DNA of 64,000 nt from Chelydra serpentina. Taxonomy: Eukaryota > Chordata > Testudines > Chelydridae. The notes below the pieces were generated by a model. The model saw only the letters and a list, made by a program, of their open reading frames with translations. It did not search any database and was not told where the DNA came from. The DNA lies in the NCBI GenBank assembly GCA_037349315.1, contig JBAIAC010000027.1:22050501-22114500 (forward strand). Direction: 5' to 3'. This document shows, one piece after another, positions 1 to 10,396 of this stretch (position 1 is the stretch's first letter; the number at the start of each line of letters is the position of its first letter). The position numbers and the translations under genes were made by a program.

Positions 1-372
1 CTTCCGCACGCCAAACCCCTCAACCCCAGCCCGGAGATCCCTCCTGCATCCCAAACTCTTCATCCCTGGCCCCACACCCCCTCCTGCACCCCAATACCCT
101 GCCCCAGCCTGGAGCTCCCTCCCATACTCTGAACCCCTCGGCCTAAGCCCGGAGCCCCCTCCTGCACCCCAAACCCCTCATCCTCAGCCCAGCCCCAGAG
201 CCTGCACCCCAACCCCCTGCCCCAGCCCGGTGAAAATGAGCGAGTGAGGGTGGGGGAGAGCGAGCAACGGAGGGAGTGGGGATGAAGTGAGCAGGGGCAG
301 AGTCTTGGAGAAGGGACGAGGCAGGGGCTGGGCCTCTGGGAAGGGGCAGGGTCAGGGTGGGCCGCCTCCGAG
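1..372 (+). repeat. GC-rich dispersed repeat, copy A (truncated)
   Basis: C-rich text made of short units that alternate CCCTCCTGCACCCCAA with CCAGCCCGGAG, followed by a purine-rich tail after 231. The same order is seen at 58177-59673 on this strand and at 10397-11105 on the other strand, so this is one dispersed family. This copy is cut by the window edge and lacks the terminal segment that ends the other two copies. The class of element is not known to me. Open frames inside it are composition artefacts. Confidence 0.6.
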
Positions 373-1189
373 CTCCTGGCTGGGCCCGCTCTGCTCACAA
401 GCGCTGGGTTTTCTCTCCGCTGTCTCCAGGCTGCATGTTGGCTCTTTGCCTCTGATCCAAGGCTACCGCTCAGCTGGGCACCCGCGGCTCCAAGGCCAAG
501 GCTTCGGCCTGTCAGCCCCTAGACGTGAGTCCTGGGGACGATGTCCCATCTGGATTCCTCCCCCGTGAGCTCTGGCCAGGCGTGGGGCTGGCACACGACA
601 TCTGGAGCCTGAGATGGATTTTTCCAGGGATGCAGAAGCTGGGACCTGAATCCCCGGCTGCCTCCCAAATCCCTCTTCTACCTCGGCTTTGGCCGCTCTT
701 GGCGGGGAGCCTGGGTTGAGAGCACAGCTCCTATCTCCCCCCTCAGGCTGTGGAAGGGGGGAGGGTGCATCCTGCCCCCCATCACTGCTCACAATAATGT
801 TTCTGTAGGATTGAGCTCAGAATCGCTTTGGTTTGACATAATCTGATGAATGTCTCCCCGACAATGGCAGTAAACACGCACCAGCAAGTCGCAGCGCAGT
901 CACTTGGCTCCCGCAGCACCCAGACCACAGCGGGGGGAGGGGGGTGGGACTGAACCCGTGTCCTCCCCCCCCCCGCTAGGGTGACGGCTGGGGTGCTCTC
1001 TCCTTTCCCCCTCTGGCCCAGCCAGCACAGGCAGGGGAAAGCGAGGCACGTGGGCAGCGAGGTGGGGGAGCTTCAGGTTAAACGCTGTCATGTCCCTGCC
1101 GTTAAGGAGCCCGATGGGTGCTAACCCCTGGAAACTGAGCGCTTCAGCTTGTGCACAGCACCAGGGTGGACCTGCCATGCGTGCTGCGG
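373..1189. other. No gene seen
   Basis: Moderately GC-rich sequence without a convincing coding frame or a repeat that I recognise. A homopolymeric C run lies near 966-975. Confidence 0.5.
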
Positions 1190-1532
1190 GGTGGGCAGCA
1201 TGGTGGGGAGGGGGCGGGGTCTGTCGGGGTCTGGGCAGCATGGTGGGGAGGGGGTGGGGTTTTTGGGGGGCTGGACAGCGCAGTGGGGAGGGGGTGGGGT
1301 CTGTCGGGGGATGGGCAGCATAGTGGGGAGGGCCTGGCATCTGTTGGGGGATGGGCAGCGTAGTGGTGAGGAGGCGGGGGCTGTTAGTAGGGAACTCCCC
1401 ACCGCACTGCCCAGCCCCCAAACAGACCCCACCCCCTCCCCACTGCGCTGTCCAGCCCCCCAACAAACCCCGCCCCTTCCCCACCATGCTCCCCATCCCC
1501 TGACAGACCCTGCCCCCTTTCCCTGCAACACT
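1190..1532. repeat. Minisatellite folded into an inverted repeat
   Basis: Degenerate G-rich units of about 60 bp (core TGGGGAGGGGGTGGGGTCTG) run from about 1196 to 1385. From about 1390 to 1530 the same units continue in reverse complement. The segment near 1264-1305 pairs with 1421-1465 over roughly 44 bp with few mismatches. The locus could form a long hairpin. An inversion inside a tandem array would explain it. Confidence 0.7.
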
Positions 1533-2908
1533 GAAGACCCCATTATTAAGTATTTGTTCCCCATGTAGATACTTAGACTGTGATCATAACGCCTGTTAAC
1601 CTTCTTTGAGCTCTTTGAGTCTATCACTATCAGGCAGGTTTTTTAATCCTTTAATCATTCTCGTGACTCTTCTCTGAATCCTCTGCAATTTATCAACATC
1701 CTTCATGAATTGTGGACACCAGAACTGGATACAGTGTCCGAGCAGTGGTTGCACCAGTGCCAGATACAGAGGTGAAATAACCTCTCTGCTCCTACTTGAG
1801 ATTCTCCTGTTTATACATCCCAGGGTCGCATTAGCTCTTCTGGCCACAAGCTCGCACTAGGAGCTCATGTTCAGCTGATTATCCTTCATGGCCCCCAAAT
1901 CTTTTTCAGTCCCTGCTTCCCAGGATAGAGCCCCCTACCCTGTAAGTGTGGCCTGCATGCTTTGTTCCTAGATATAGACATTTACATTTAGCCGTATTGA
2001 AACACATATTGTTGGCTTGTGCCCAGTTTACCAAGTGATCCAGATCGCTCTGAATCAGTGACCTAGCCTTGTTATTATTTACCACTCTCCCCACTTGTGT
2101 CATCTATAAACTTTATCATTGATGGTTTTATATTTTTTCCAGGTCATTGATAAAAATGTTAAATATAGTAGGGCCCAGAACCATTCCCTTCAGGATCCCA
2201 CTGGAAACAGACCTGATGACAATTCCCCATTTACAATTATATTTTGAGACCTATCAGTTAGCCAGTTTTTAGTTTTTAGTTGATTTAATGTGTGTCATGT
2301 TCATTTTACATTAGCCTAGTTTTTTAATTAAAATATCATGCAGTATCAAGTCAAAAGCTTTACAGAAGTCTAAATATATTATGTCAACAATATCACCTTA
2401 ATCAACCATACCTGCAATCTCATTAAAAAAAAAGATGTCAAGTTAGTGTGACAGGATCTATTTTCCTTAGAACTATGTTGATTTGCGTTAATTACATGAC
2501 CGTCCTGTGACATTATCGAGGGTACAATCTGGACTGTTGAACAGCTGTGTCTCCATAATCCTCTAGTCTGGGATGCCTTTGACACTGCTTTGCTGTCAGA
2601 ATGGCCATTCCTGGCCTGCTCACGCAGCCTTCAGCATGCAAATTCACTCCCAGCTAAACACATGAGCACTCTGACAGGTCACTCATGGATTACATAGAGG
2701 GCAACACCTGCACATTTTTAGACCTAGCCTTGTTCCCCCAGAAACGTGTGTATTGCACTGTCCAGTACACTACTGAACCATGCAAGCTCATAGAAAGTCC
2801 AACATTTCATCAAAGGAATATGATATATGCACCAGCCTTGTTATCCCAAATGGAATCTCCCACACACTTAATCCAATCACACTGGTTAAGGTGAAACAAT
2901 AAAATAAG

Positions 2909-3092
2909 CGACAAAGGGTCATAGACTAACAGAGGTATTGAAGCATAAGCTTTCGTGGGTCACTGCTTGCATCCGAAGAAGTGGGTATTGACCCACGAAA
3001 GCTTATGCTTCAATACCTCTGTTAGTCTATAAGGTGCCACAGGACCCTTTGTCGCTTCTGCAGATCCAGACTAACACTGCTACCCCTCTGAT
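2909..3092 (+). mobile_element. Penelope-type short repeat, palindromic copy 1
   Basis: The right part (about 2970-3092) is the common amniote repeat with a hammerhead-like core, then GTTAGTCTATAAGGTGCCAC and a terminal ...CTACCCCTCTGATAC. The left part (2909-2962) is an inverted copy: 2921-2962 is the exact reverse complement of 2989-3030 (42 bp), and continues outward after a 12-bp deletion. A 13-bp target duplication, ACAATAAAATAAG, is at 2896-2908 and 3093-3105. The related LTR at 61157-61683 shows the uninterrupted site at 61533-61545 with one mismatch. Class assignment to Penelope-like elements rests on the known link between these elements and hammerhead motifs. Confidence 0.75.
2973..3010 (+). 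ncRNA. Degenerate hammerhead ribozyme-like motif
   Basis: The order matches a hammerhead: core 1 at 2973-2979 (CCGAAGA, consensus CTGANGA, so the U4 position is changed to C), a perfect stem II GTGGGT/ACCCAC around a short loop, core 2 GAAA at 2997-3000, then a two-base-pair stem III GC-TTAT-GC and a TH cleavage position. Stem I pairing is not evident. With core position 4 mutated, this copy is probably inactive. Hammerheads in Penelope-like elements and in amniote genomes are established; this site is a relic. Confidence 0.55.
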
Positions 3093-3955
3093 ACAATAAA
3101 ATAAGTTTATTAACTACAGAAAGATAGATTTTAAGTGATCACAAGTGATGATGAATCAAAATCAGGATTGGTTACAAAATAAAATAAAAGAGTAAAACGC
3201 AAACTAATACCTAACTTAACAAGCTAAGTGAACTTAAAAGCAAAAGTTTTTCTCACCATATGTTGCAGTAAATTTCACAGACTGGGGCTCCTTTCAGACT
3301 GGGACCTCTCCACCTTAGTTCAGTTCTTTGAGAGTCATTGATGTCATGAGCAGAGAGATGGGAGGAGGAGAGGTGACGTGAAGTGTTTTCCTCCCTCTTT
3401 ATAAGTCAGGTTCTTGTGCTAGAAACATCCTTGCTGAGTCATGGTGACATGCAGTCAATTGTGGATGTGAGGTTTGAATCATCCCTGTGATGAAATGTAC
3501 ATTTCTCTTTTACACCTCCCCTCCTGCTGGAGAATGGCTGCTTAAATAGGTGATGGCCTTTTAACAGCTATCTGGGGAGCTAGTGTGTCTTTGTCTCTGA
3601 AAAACTGGTTTGTGGGTGCTACCCAGAATTGCAACATATTTTAGTGACAATCATACAGGAGAATCATATAATTTTGCATATAGTGTCACTACACATATAT
3701 TAACAGGATAATGATATTCAGCAGATTATGACTCTTCAAATGATACCTCACAAGGCATACTTTGCACAAAATTTATCATAGTCTTGTAAAAGTGGTGACC
3801 ATAATAGTATAGACTGTCACACCTCCTTTAATTGGTTATTAATTAAGTCCCATATCAGCCACTCCATTATCTTTCCCAGGATTGATGTCAGGCTAATGGA
3901 CCTGTAATTACCCGGGTAATCCCGTTTACCCTTTACAAAAATTGCGCAACATTAA

Positions 3956-4415
3956 TTATCAGAGGGGTAGCCATGTTTGTCTGGATCTGTAGAAGCGACA
4001 AAGGGTCCTGTGGCACCTTATAGACTAACAGAGGTATTGAGCATAAGCTTTCGTGGGTATTCACCCACGAAAGCTTATGCTCCAATACCTCTGTTAGTCT
4101 ATGGGTATGTCTATACTTACCCGTCGCGTCGGAGGCGCGGGATCGATGTTCTGGGTTCGATTTATCGCGTCTTGTCTAGACACGATAAATCGAACCAGGA
4201 AGTGCTCCCTCGTCGACGCTGGTAATCCAGCTCGACGAGTGGAGTAGGCGGAGTCGATGGGGGAGCCTGCGCGCCGCGTCTGGACCACAGGTAAGTTCGA
4301 ACTAAGGTACTTCGACTTCAGCTACGTTGTTAACGTAGCTGAAGTTGCGTATCTTAGTTCGACAGGGGGGGGTTAGTGTAGACCTGGGCTATAAGGTGCC
4401 ACAGGACCCTTTGTT
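3956..4415. mobile_element. Penelope-type short repeat, palindromic copy 2, with nested MITE
   Basis: The left arm (3956-4058) is antisense and begins with the element terminus TATCAGAGGGGTAGCC. The right arm (4063-4102 and 4390-4415) is sense. The arms match over about 64 bp with a single 1-bp indel once the MITE at 4103-4389 is removed. The axis is a 4-base loop (4059-4062) within the GTGGGT-ACCCAC stem that corresponds to hammerhead stem II. No CTGANGA core remains because the inverted copy replaces it. Imperfect flanking repeats (GCGCAACATTAA at 3944-3955, GCACCATTAA at 4416-4425) look like an aged target duplication. Confidence 0.75.
4103..4389. mobile_element. Harbinger-like MITE, copy 1
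   Basis: A 287-bp non-autonomous element that starts GGGTATGTCTATAC and ends GTGTAGACCTGGGC, flanked by a 3-bp duplication TAT (4100-4102 and 4390-4392). The interior holds paired palindromes around CGATTTATCGCGTC and CAGCTACGTTGTTAACGTAGCTG. A second copy with a TTA duplication is at 22476-22781. A 3-bp target duplication and these ends suit PIF/Harbinger; a search would be needed to name the family. It sits exactly inside the right arm of the Penelope-type palindrome. Confidence 0.8.
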
Positions 4416-4655
4416 GCACCATTAACTGTTTTCTTGTCTTCTGGAACTTCCCCGGAGCCCCAAGACTTATTGAAAAATCAACATTAACGGTCCATCAATT
4501 CCTAATTCTGATTTATATTCATTACTATCAATTTCCTCTTTCTTCCTTTTGATATTTGTGGTTATTTTTATTTTATAGCTGCCTTCACTTCCCCTGTAAA
4601 CAGGCCATTTTAAAAACCAATATGGCCTTCTTTCTGAATGATGGGTTCACGATGT

Positions 4656-5125
4656 AGCACCCACAATTGTTGTGTGTGCTTATATCTCCAGGGCCACATG
4701 CAAATCAGGATGGTGCTAAGGGGCCGGATTTTCAAGGGCCCAGCTCCCTTTTTGGCATGTTGCTAAGAAGAGCTCAGCATCCGCTGTGCACCTGCCATGC
4801 TAAGCACTCCCCAAGCTTTGCACATATATCTCCATTCTGCACAAACACCAGGTACTGTTCTCCCTAGATTCCAGGTGCAGATACAGCTGCTCGGTGAAAA
4901 TACATCAGCGGGACAGAACCAGAAGCATGGGTATTTGGTGGATGGGAGTGACCTGAACTGCGGTGACACTTCCTAAGGGTGAGAATGGGTGGTCAACCCA
5001 ACAGGAGTAGACCCACGAGGACAGCCCTGCCCCCACTCAGAGCTCCTCATCAGATCAGGGGCTTAGGCATCATATTCAGGACTTAGGAGGTCCTAGTATC
5101 TGTGTGAGGAGCTGGTGTGAGCACA
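4656..5125. other. No gene seen
   Basis: Apparently non-coding. It contains a segment (about 4660-4860) that may be an old repeat, but I cannot name it. Confidence 0.4.
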
Positions 5126-5400
5126 GCCAACTATTGTTTTCATCTCTGGGCACTTCACTACAGGAGCGATCTTGATAAACTAGTGGGAGTTTAGAGAAGA
5201 GGCACAGGAGTGCTCAGGGGGCTGATGAGAGCATCTCCGGGGAGACAGTCAAAGAGCTGCATCTGTCCATTATGGCTAAGGGACATCATAACCCTTTGCA
5301 AATATCTGAAGGACGTACCCATCATCCTTCCACAGAAGAGGTGGGATCGTGACTTATTGCTGATGGCTCCAACCAGTTCTGCACTATTAACCCAATTCTG
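5126..5400 (+). mobile_element. Old CR1 fragment
   Basis: Degenerate match to the C-terminal CR1 ORF2 block, read from phrases such as TTTGCAAATATCTGAAGG and GAAGAGGTGGGATCGTGAC. All frames are broken. It is more diverged than the CR1 copies at 32043-33640 and 63666-64000. Confidence 0.5.
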
Positions 5401-6081
5401 AAATTCCTCCTCTGTGCTGCTCTGCCAGACTCAGTGGCTGGGCAGCTTTGGAGCAATCCGACAAGGTGCTGGTAAGATGCGAAGGGACCTTGTTCACTTT
5501 GGGACGTTTGTCTAACTTTGGGAGATGTTGTACCCCCAAAGCAGCAAGGGCTGGACGCTCGCTGCTGGCTTGTCTCCTGCGTGAGGGATGTAGCACTGGA
5601 GCACTTTCAGGGGTTTCCTGGTGCATTTTTCAGTTCCTTACTAGATCTTTGCTTTAGGGCTTGAGAAGCCCTCGGGCCCTGGCAGCCTTGGCGAACCAAT
5701 GGCTGGAATTGAAAGCCATAAATTCAAATTGGAAATAAGGGAGTGGGGAGAGCTGGGCCACATCTCATTTATTTTATCGAAGATGTGTGACTTGGTTTCC
5801 CCTTTCACCTTGTATTGTTACCCGTCAGGTGTGAAGGGATTAACTTCTTTCTTGAAACAAGACAGTACCGACAGTGACTGAGGAGAGGTCACCTAAAGCA
5901 TGAATGAACTAACACTGCTAATGTAATGACCCCAAATCTCTAGACAGGAAAGCAATCTGCAGAAGTTCCACTTCCTTGCAGGAAATTGCACGCGCTGGTT
6001 TGACTGGGGTCCAGAGGCCCAGAAGACAGGGACTTGAGAACTGGAGAAAGTTAGAAGCCTGAGAGAGAGAGATTGGTATTG
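5401..6081. other. No gene seen
   Basis: No coding frame or repeat that I can support. Confidence 0.4.
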
Positions 6082-6164
6082 CTGTTGGTCCTGCTTTGAG
6101 CAGGCGGTTGGACTAGATGACCTCCTGAGGTCTCTTCCAACCCTGAGATTCTCTGATTCTATGA
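6082..6164 (+). mobile_element. CR1 3' end
   Basis: Typical chelonian CR1 tail: GGTCCTGCTTTGAGCAGG, then GTTGGACTAGATGACCTCC, and terminal short repeats GATTCTCTGATTCTATGA. Only the 3' end is present, as usual for 5'-truncated CR1 copies. The same tail is shared by the SINEs at 7829 and 9444. Confidence 0.85.
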
Positions 6165-7603
6165 CTTGCTCCAAGAACTGACATGAGCCTACAGCCAATA
6201 AGGACAGCTCTCCTGGAAGACTCGGAAGCTGGCCGGCTGTCTCCATAGGGATGATGGTGCCGTCTGGTAGAACAGGCATCCATGGAAGCTATTTATGTTT
6301 TCTCTGCTTTTGGTTCTGAATAAACCTTTTGCTTTCTGAAGGTGGCTGGCCACTAGCCCTGGGAGAGGGCAGGACAGCCATGGCTCAGCTACACTCGGCT
6401 CAGAAGGCCATGAGGGCCCGAGGCGCAGTTACACCAGAACGGTGAGAGAGGGCAAACAGTTTAACAGTGAGGGGGAAGAGCCACCCACCAACTGCCCAGC
6501 TCCCCTTGAAGGGCTGTGAGGAGTCTGAGCGTCCTTGTATTCCAGAGCCTAGGGAGCCCACAGTGGGAAGCCTTGGGCTTTTTCAAATCTGGAGTGGATC
6601 TCGCTGGGCTGAGGGAGTTGGGGGCGAGCAGACAGCGTCTCCAGGAAGCAGCACTGCATGGCTGGCTAGTTGGAGAGCAGCTCAGCAAACCCAGCTGTCC
6701 TCTGGGATGTCCCCTGGTCCCCATTCTGTGGACAATATCCCCTGCTGAACAGCAGAGATCCCTCCTCCCCCAGCACCAAACTATGTTCCCCAAACAGGCG
6801 CCTAAGAACTTAGTGGGTCGGAGTTCGACAGAGCTGCAGGTCTAGCCCTCCCCGCTGCGCTCTAGGGGACGGATACATAGCGACCCAGAGGGTAGTTGTG
6901 GTCACGAGCAGAAAGCTAGCAGGGCCGCGGGAAATGGCACTGTACTGCTGTGTCCACAGCAGGAGAGTGGCCAAGGGGATGGCCTCACTTCTTGGCAGCC
7001 AGGGCCTCCATCTGCTGGCCAGGAGCCCAATGGCCCCTCTCTAGGCTTTAAAAGCCCCCCCTTAATTCCATTATCATATGGCTGTGGCCCCAGGGGTGTG
7101 TCTCTGTCCACGCGCAAAGGAGGCCTGAGGAAATGGACTGGTAAGGAGGGGAGAGAAGGAGGGAGGCAACAGAGCAGGAAAAACCTTGCAGTCTATAACG
7201 GAGGAACAATTGAGAGGAGGAAAAAGGAAATCCTCTTGGAGCGGGAACGTGTTTTCCCAGGCTGTCTGGCCGCTGCCATGAGCTCATTGTCTGGGCCAGG
7301 GTTAATGTGGAACGGGATGTCCAGCCCTGAAATCACCAGCACAACGGTCACTGCACCTGCCGAGCGTTGCTCGCTGTCCTGGTATCTTAGCCAGCACCTT
7401 GCCGTAAAAGCCTGGCCTGGAATGGAAACGCTGAGTCCCAGGGCATTGCCAGTGGTCTTTAATGCAGGCCAACAGGCCATGACTTTCCATGAGTTCATGT
7501 TGACTGTTTATCCTGGAAAATTCCTTTTGCTCAGTGAAATATAAAGGACACCTACAGGGAGGAGAGGGCTCTTGAGTTGGCCGTGTGCAGCATCTCAGTA
7601 CCA
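6165..7603. other. No gene seen
   Basis: About 1.4 kb of mixed composition. The ATG-initiated frames overlap on both strands and show no domain or codon pattern that would support a gene. Confidence 0.45.
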
Positions 7604-8254
7604 CACAACAGCGATCTTGCACTCTGTGACTCTTGCACGCCTGGTTCTGATGTCCACATTTGAAAAAGGACATTGAGAAACTGGAGAGGGTGCAGAGAAG
7701 AACGATTCGAGGGTCTGAAAAAACAATGTATAGCAAGAGACTTGAAGAGCTCAATCCGCTTAGCTGATCCAAAAGTGGAGTGAGAGATCCCAGTGTCTAT
7801 GTACTTTAATGGGGATAAAATACTTGATACCTTAGGAGGTCATCTAGTCCAACCCCCTGCTCAAAGAAGGACCAATCCCCAATTTTTGCCCCAGATCTCT
7901 AAATGGCCCCCTCAAGGATTGAGCTCACAACCCTGGGTTTAGCAGGCCAATGCTCAAACCACTGAGCTCTCCCTCCCCCCATGGAGAAAGGCAGAATAAG
8001 AACAATGGCTGGAAGTTAAACCCAGATTAGAAGTATGTTAACACTGAGTGTGATTAACCCCGGAACAAGCTACCAAAGGAAGCGGTGGATTCTCTGCTTC
8101 TTGGTGCTGGCTAACCCCGGCTGGACGCCTTTCTAGAAGAGATGCTTTAGCCAAGAACAAGTCACTGGGCTTCATACCGGGGTTACTGGGTGAAATGTGA
8201 TGTGCAGGAGGTTGGGCTGGATGAGCTACTGGCCTGAAACTGTAGGAACTGATG
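7604..8254 (+). mobile_element. Old CR1, interrupted by a SINE
   Basis: 7604-7828 and 7980-8254 are successive parts of a CR1 ORF2 C-terminus and 3' region: GAGAAACTGGAGAGGGTGCA is the motif EKLERVQ, and the part after 7985 resembles the end block AGGCAGAATAAGAACAATGG. Frames are broken. The intervening 7829-7978 is an antisense SINE, so the SINE is the younger insertion. Confidence 0.65.
7829..7978 (-). mobile_element. tRNA-derived turtle SINE (Cry/polIII type), 3' truncated
   Basis: Read on the minus strand, the head GGGGGAGAGCTCAGTGGTTT contains a pol III A-box and GGTTGTGAGCTCAATCC a B-box. The body ATTTAGAGATCTGGGGC is followed by the CR1-like tail. About 25 bases of the extreme 3' end are missing. 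A tRNA-related head joined to a CR1 3' end is the described structure of the turtle SINE, which is mobilised by CR1 enzymes. Confidence 0.85.
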
Positions 8255-9443
8255 AAAGACAATGAGCACAACGGCACTAGCCTTCCTCTAACAGGAGGGC
8301 ACGTTGCCTCAGATGATCCAAAGCCCACCCGGACTATAGGGCATGGTTCTACAAAGCATCAGCATGGACTTATAGGCATGGATCATGGTGCTACATACCA
8401 CCAGCAGCAACATGGCTGGCACAGGGTGCATTGGGGTGTCACCGCGCACTCATGTTTTATCTGTAGTTGAGGCCTATGGAAATACTGGTACTTTTGTCCA
8501 ATTGTGTAGCAGGAAAGTTTTGAAAATCCACAGGTTTGTATAATACAAATCGCTCCAGTCACAAAGATGAATGCTCAGCAGCTAGGGAGGAAATTGCCTG
8601 TCTCTTTAGTCTGTAGCTTAAAATAAAATGGACTAAAATCTTCCCCCTTTCATTCCGTCTTAAGAGTTTCCCCAGAGATTTTTCTGTCCCCCGCAAGATT
8701 TTTTCAGTTCCCCTCAGACAAGGGCCTGAGAGGCAGGAACAACATCTCTGGAAGATGGGCCCCTGAGCTACAAAGGCAGAGGGGCTGAAGCACCCAGAGG
8801 GAGAGCTCTCTGCTAGTGCCCTGGGGTGGCTGCCCTGTCCCCCTCTCAGCGCAGGGGACGCAGCATGTTCAGCGAGTGGGACGCTAGTTCTCGCTCAGCC
8901 TGTGCAATCCCCCATTCTGGGGTCAGTAGTTCCTGTTCTGAGGAGCGCATTTCCAGGCTGCAGGTGCATGTTCCACTTCCTCCCTGGCGGGCTCTGGGCT
9001 GTGTAATGTGTTTGCCTTGGCTGTTCGCCACCGGATCAGCCTCAGTAAACACAGGCGCTGGCTAAATGAGAAGAGACACCACCGCGCTGCAGTGGCACAG
9101 CCCCCTGTCAGCAAGCAGCGTTCCCACGGCCTCTTGGGGCTGGGCTGGCCAGGCAGGGTATCCCAGGAGGCCAGAGAGGGGGCAGAGCCTGGCCAGGATG
9201 CAAGCACAGGGACAGGTTGAGTTCCCCAGGGGGCCGGCTGACATGGGACCCAGATCCCTGCAGTGGGGCTTGTGTCTGGCCTGGAGGTGGTGTAGCTCTG
9301 CTTGAGGGGAGCACGAGGCCAGCAGCCTGCCCCAGTGCGATGGAGCAGAGTTAAGGAGGTGCTTGGGTCCTGCCTGCAGGGCGGCGCCTCCTCATCTGTA
9401 ACAGGCTGGTGAACAGTTGTGCCCCCTGCCTGGCCGGTTAGTA
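8255..9443. other. No gene seen
   Basis: Contains short frames on both strands without recognisable domains. I see no known repeat in it. Confidence 0.4.
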
Positions 9444-9620
9444 TCATAGAATCTCAGGGTTGGAAGGGACCTTAGGAGGTCATCTAGTCCAACCCCCTGC
9501 TCAAAGCAGGACCAAGCCCCAATTTTTGCCCCAGATCCCCAAATGGCCCCCTCAAGGATTGAACTCACAACCCTGGGTTTAGCAGGCCAATGCTCAAACC
9601 ACTGAGCTATCCCTCCTCCC
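9444..9620 (-). mobile_element. tRNA-derived turtle SINE (Cry/polIII type), near full length
   Basis: On the minus strand it starts with a GGAGGGATAGCTCAGTGG head (A-box), then the B-box GTTGTGAGTTCAATCC near 9547-9570, a middle region with ATTTGGGGATCTGGGGC, and the CR1-type 3' end GGTTGGACTAGATGACCTCC to TTCTATGAT. This is the clearest lineage marker in the window and the basis for the turtle assignment. It has no coding capacity. Confidence 0.9.
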
Positions 9621-10396
9621 AACAAAGTACTAGGTAAACAGGCTCCCCCCACGCCGGGCTGTCTCCCAGGTCATGCCACTGGTGCTCAGGGCAGACAGGA
9701 CCCGACAGCCAAGCCTGAGCTAGCCGGTGCCCCATGACCCCCACGCTGGGTGTGCCAGGGCACCCCGGGGTGCATTTCCCCACAGGCTGCGGGGGCTCCT
9801 GGGGCACTATGGAAGAGAGGCCTGGGATTGGGCTGTGACAGGTGTGTGTGCCGGTATGCAGCTAACAGGGACAGTTACTGGGGAGCTGCAGGGGCAGAGC
9901 ACAGGAGAGTCGAGGGGCCAAAGCAAGGGGTGGGGAGGGGAGGAGGGAGGGGAAGGAGGGTTTCTGGTCAATCAGTGACTCCTGGAAAGCATGGGGGCGG
10001 CGCTGGCTAGGCTTCCTCCAGGGCCCAGCAAGACCCACGCCTGACGGTGCCCCCCGGCGCCCCTGGGGGCAGCGTGCCACCGCCCCCCACTTCCTGCCCT
10101 GACCCCAGCTGGGCCCCGCATAGCGGTTCAGGGGGCGGGTTCCTCTGAAGCGCGTTAGTGGCTCAGGCTGCCCCTTGGGCTGAGACTCCGCTCTGCCTGG
10201 GGTGGGCACGTCCCAGACGCATGGGGGCGGGAGCTGAGCCCAACACTATGTCTGGGACATGGGCACCCCCTGAGGGGGGCCAGGCCTCCCAGCCCCCCAA
10301 GACTTCACCTGGCTGCAGGTGAGCGAGAACCAGGGCAGTGTCCGGCAGGGCTCGAGGCTCTCTCTTCCCAAAGCCCTGCCAGGCCGGTGCCCTGGG
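9621..10396. other. No gene seen
   Basis: G-rich and otherwise featureless by eye. Confidence 0.4.

Larger units (their letters stand above)
2506..3821. mobile_element. Solo LTR inside CR1, itself carrying a palindromic insertion
   Basis: The element starts TGTGACATTA and ends ACTGTCACA, so it has TG...CA ends and short terminal inverted repeats. The flanks are CGTCC (2501-2505) and CCTCC (3822-3826), a 4 of 5 match that suggests a 5-bp target duplication. No internal retroviral genes are present, so this is a solo LTR. Removing the insertion at 2909-3092 leaves about 1.1 kb. A truncated copy of the same LTR is at 61157-61683. Long AT-rich stretches with TTTATT suggest that its transcription sense is minus, which is inference. 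Confidence 0.75.
1540..4655 (-). mobile_element. CR1 LINE, antisense, split by two insertions
   Basis: Three blocks of one CR1 ORF2 on the minus strand: 1540-2505, 3822-3955 and about 4421-4655. Minus-strand translation of 1596-1847 gives the C-terminal part of a CR1 reverse transcriptase (INRRISSRSREVISPLYLAL, IQRRVTRMIKGL). 1906-2103 gives the preceding block (NTAKCKCLYLGTKH). Stops and frameshifts run throughout, so the element is dead. The blocks become collinear when the LTR at 2506-3821 and the Penelope-type unit at 3956-4415 are removed. The parallel copy at 61905-62765 supports the order. It lacks the typical CR1 3' tail at its low-coordinate end. Confidence 0.85.

Noticed and set aside
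6165..7603. Possible host exons, for example the frames at 6461-6845 and 7098-7772
   Set aside because: Frames overlap on both strands, no splice-site pairs frame a conserved domain, and I recognise no protein family.
9547..9613. A tRNA gene suggested by A- and B-box matches
   Set aside because: The boxes belong to the head of a SINE; no tRNA cloverleaf is complete.
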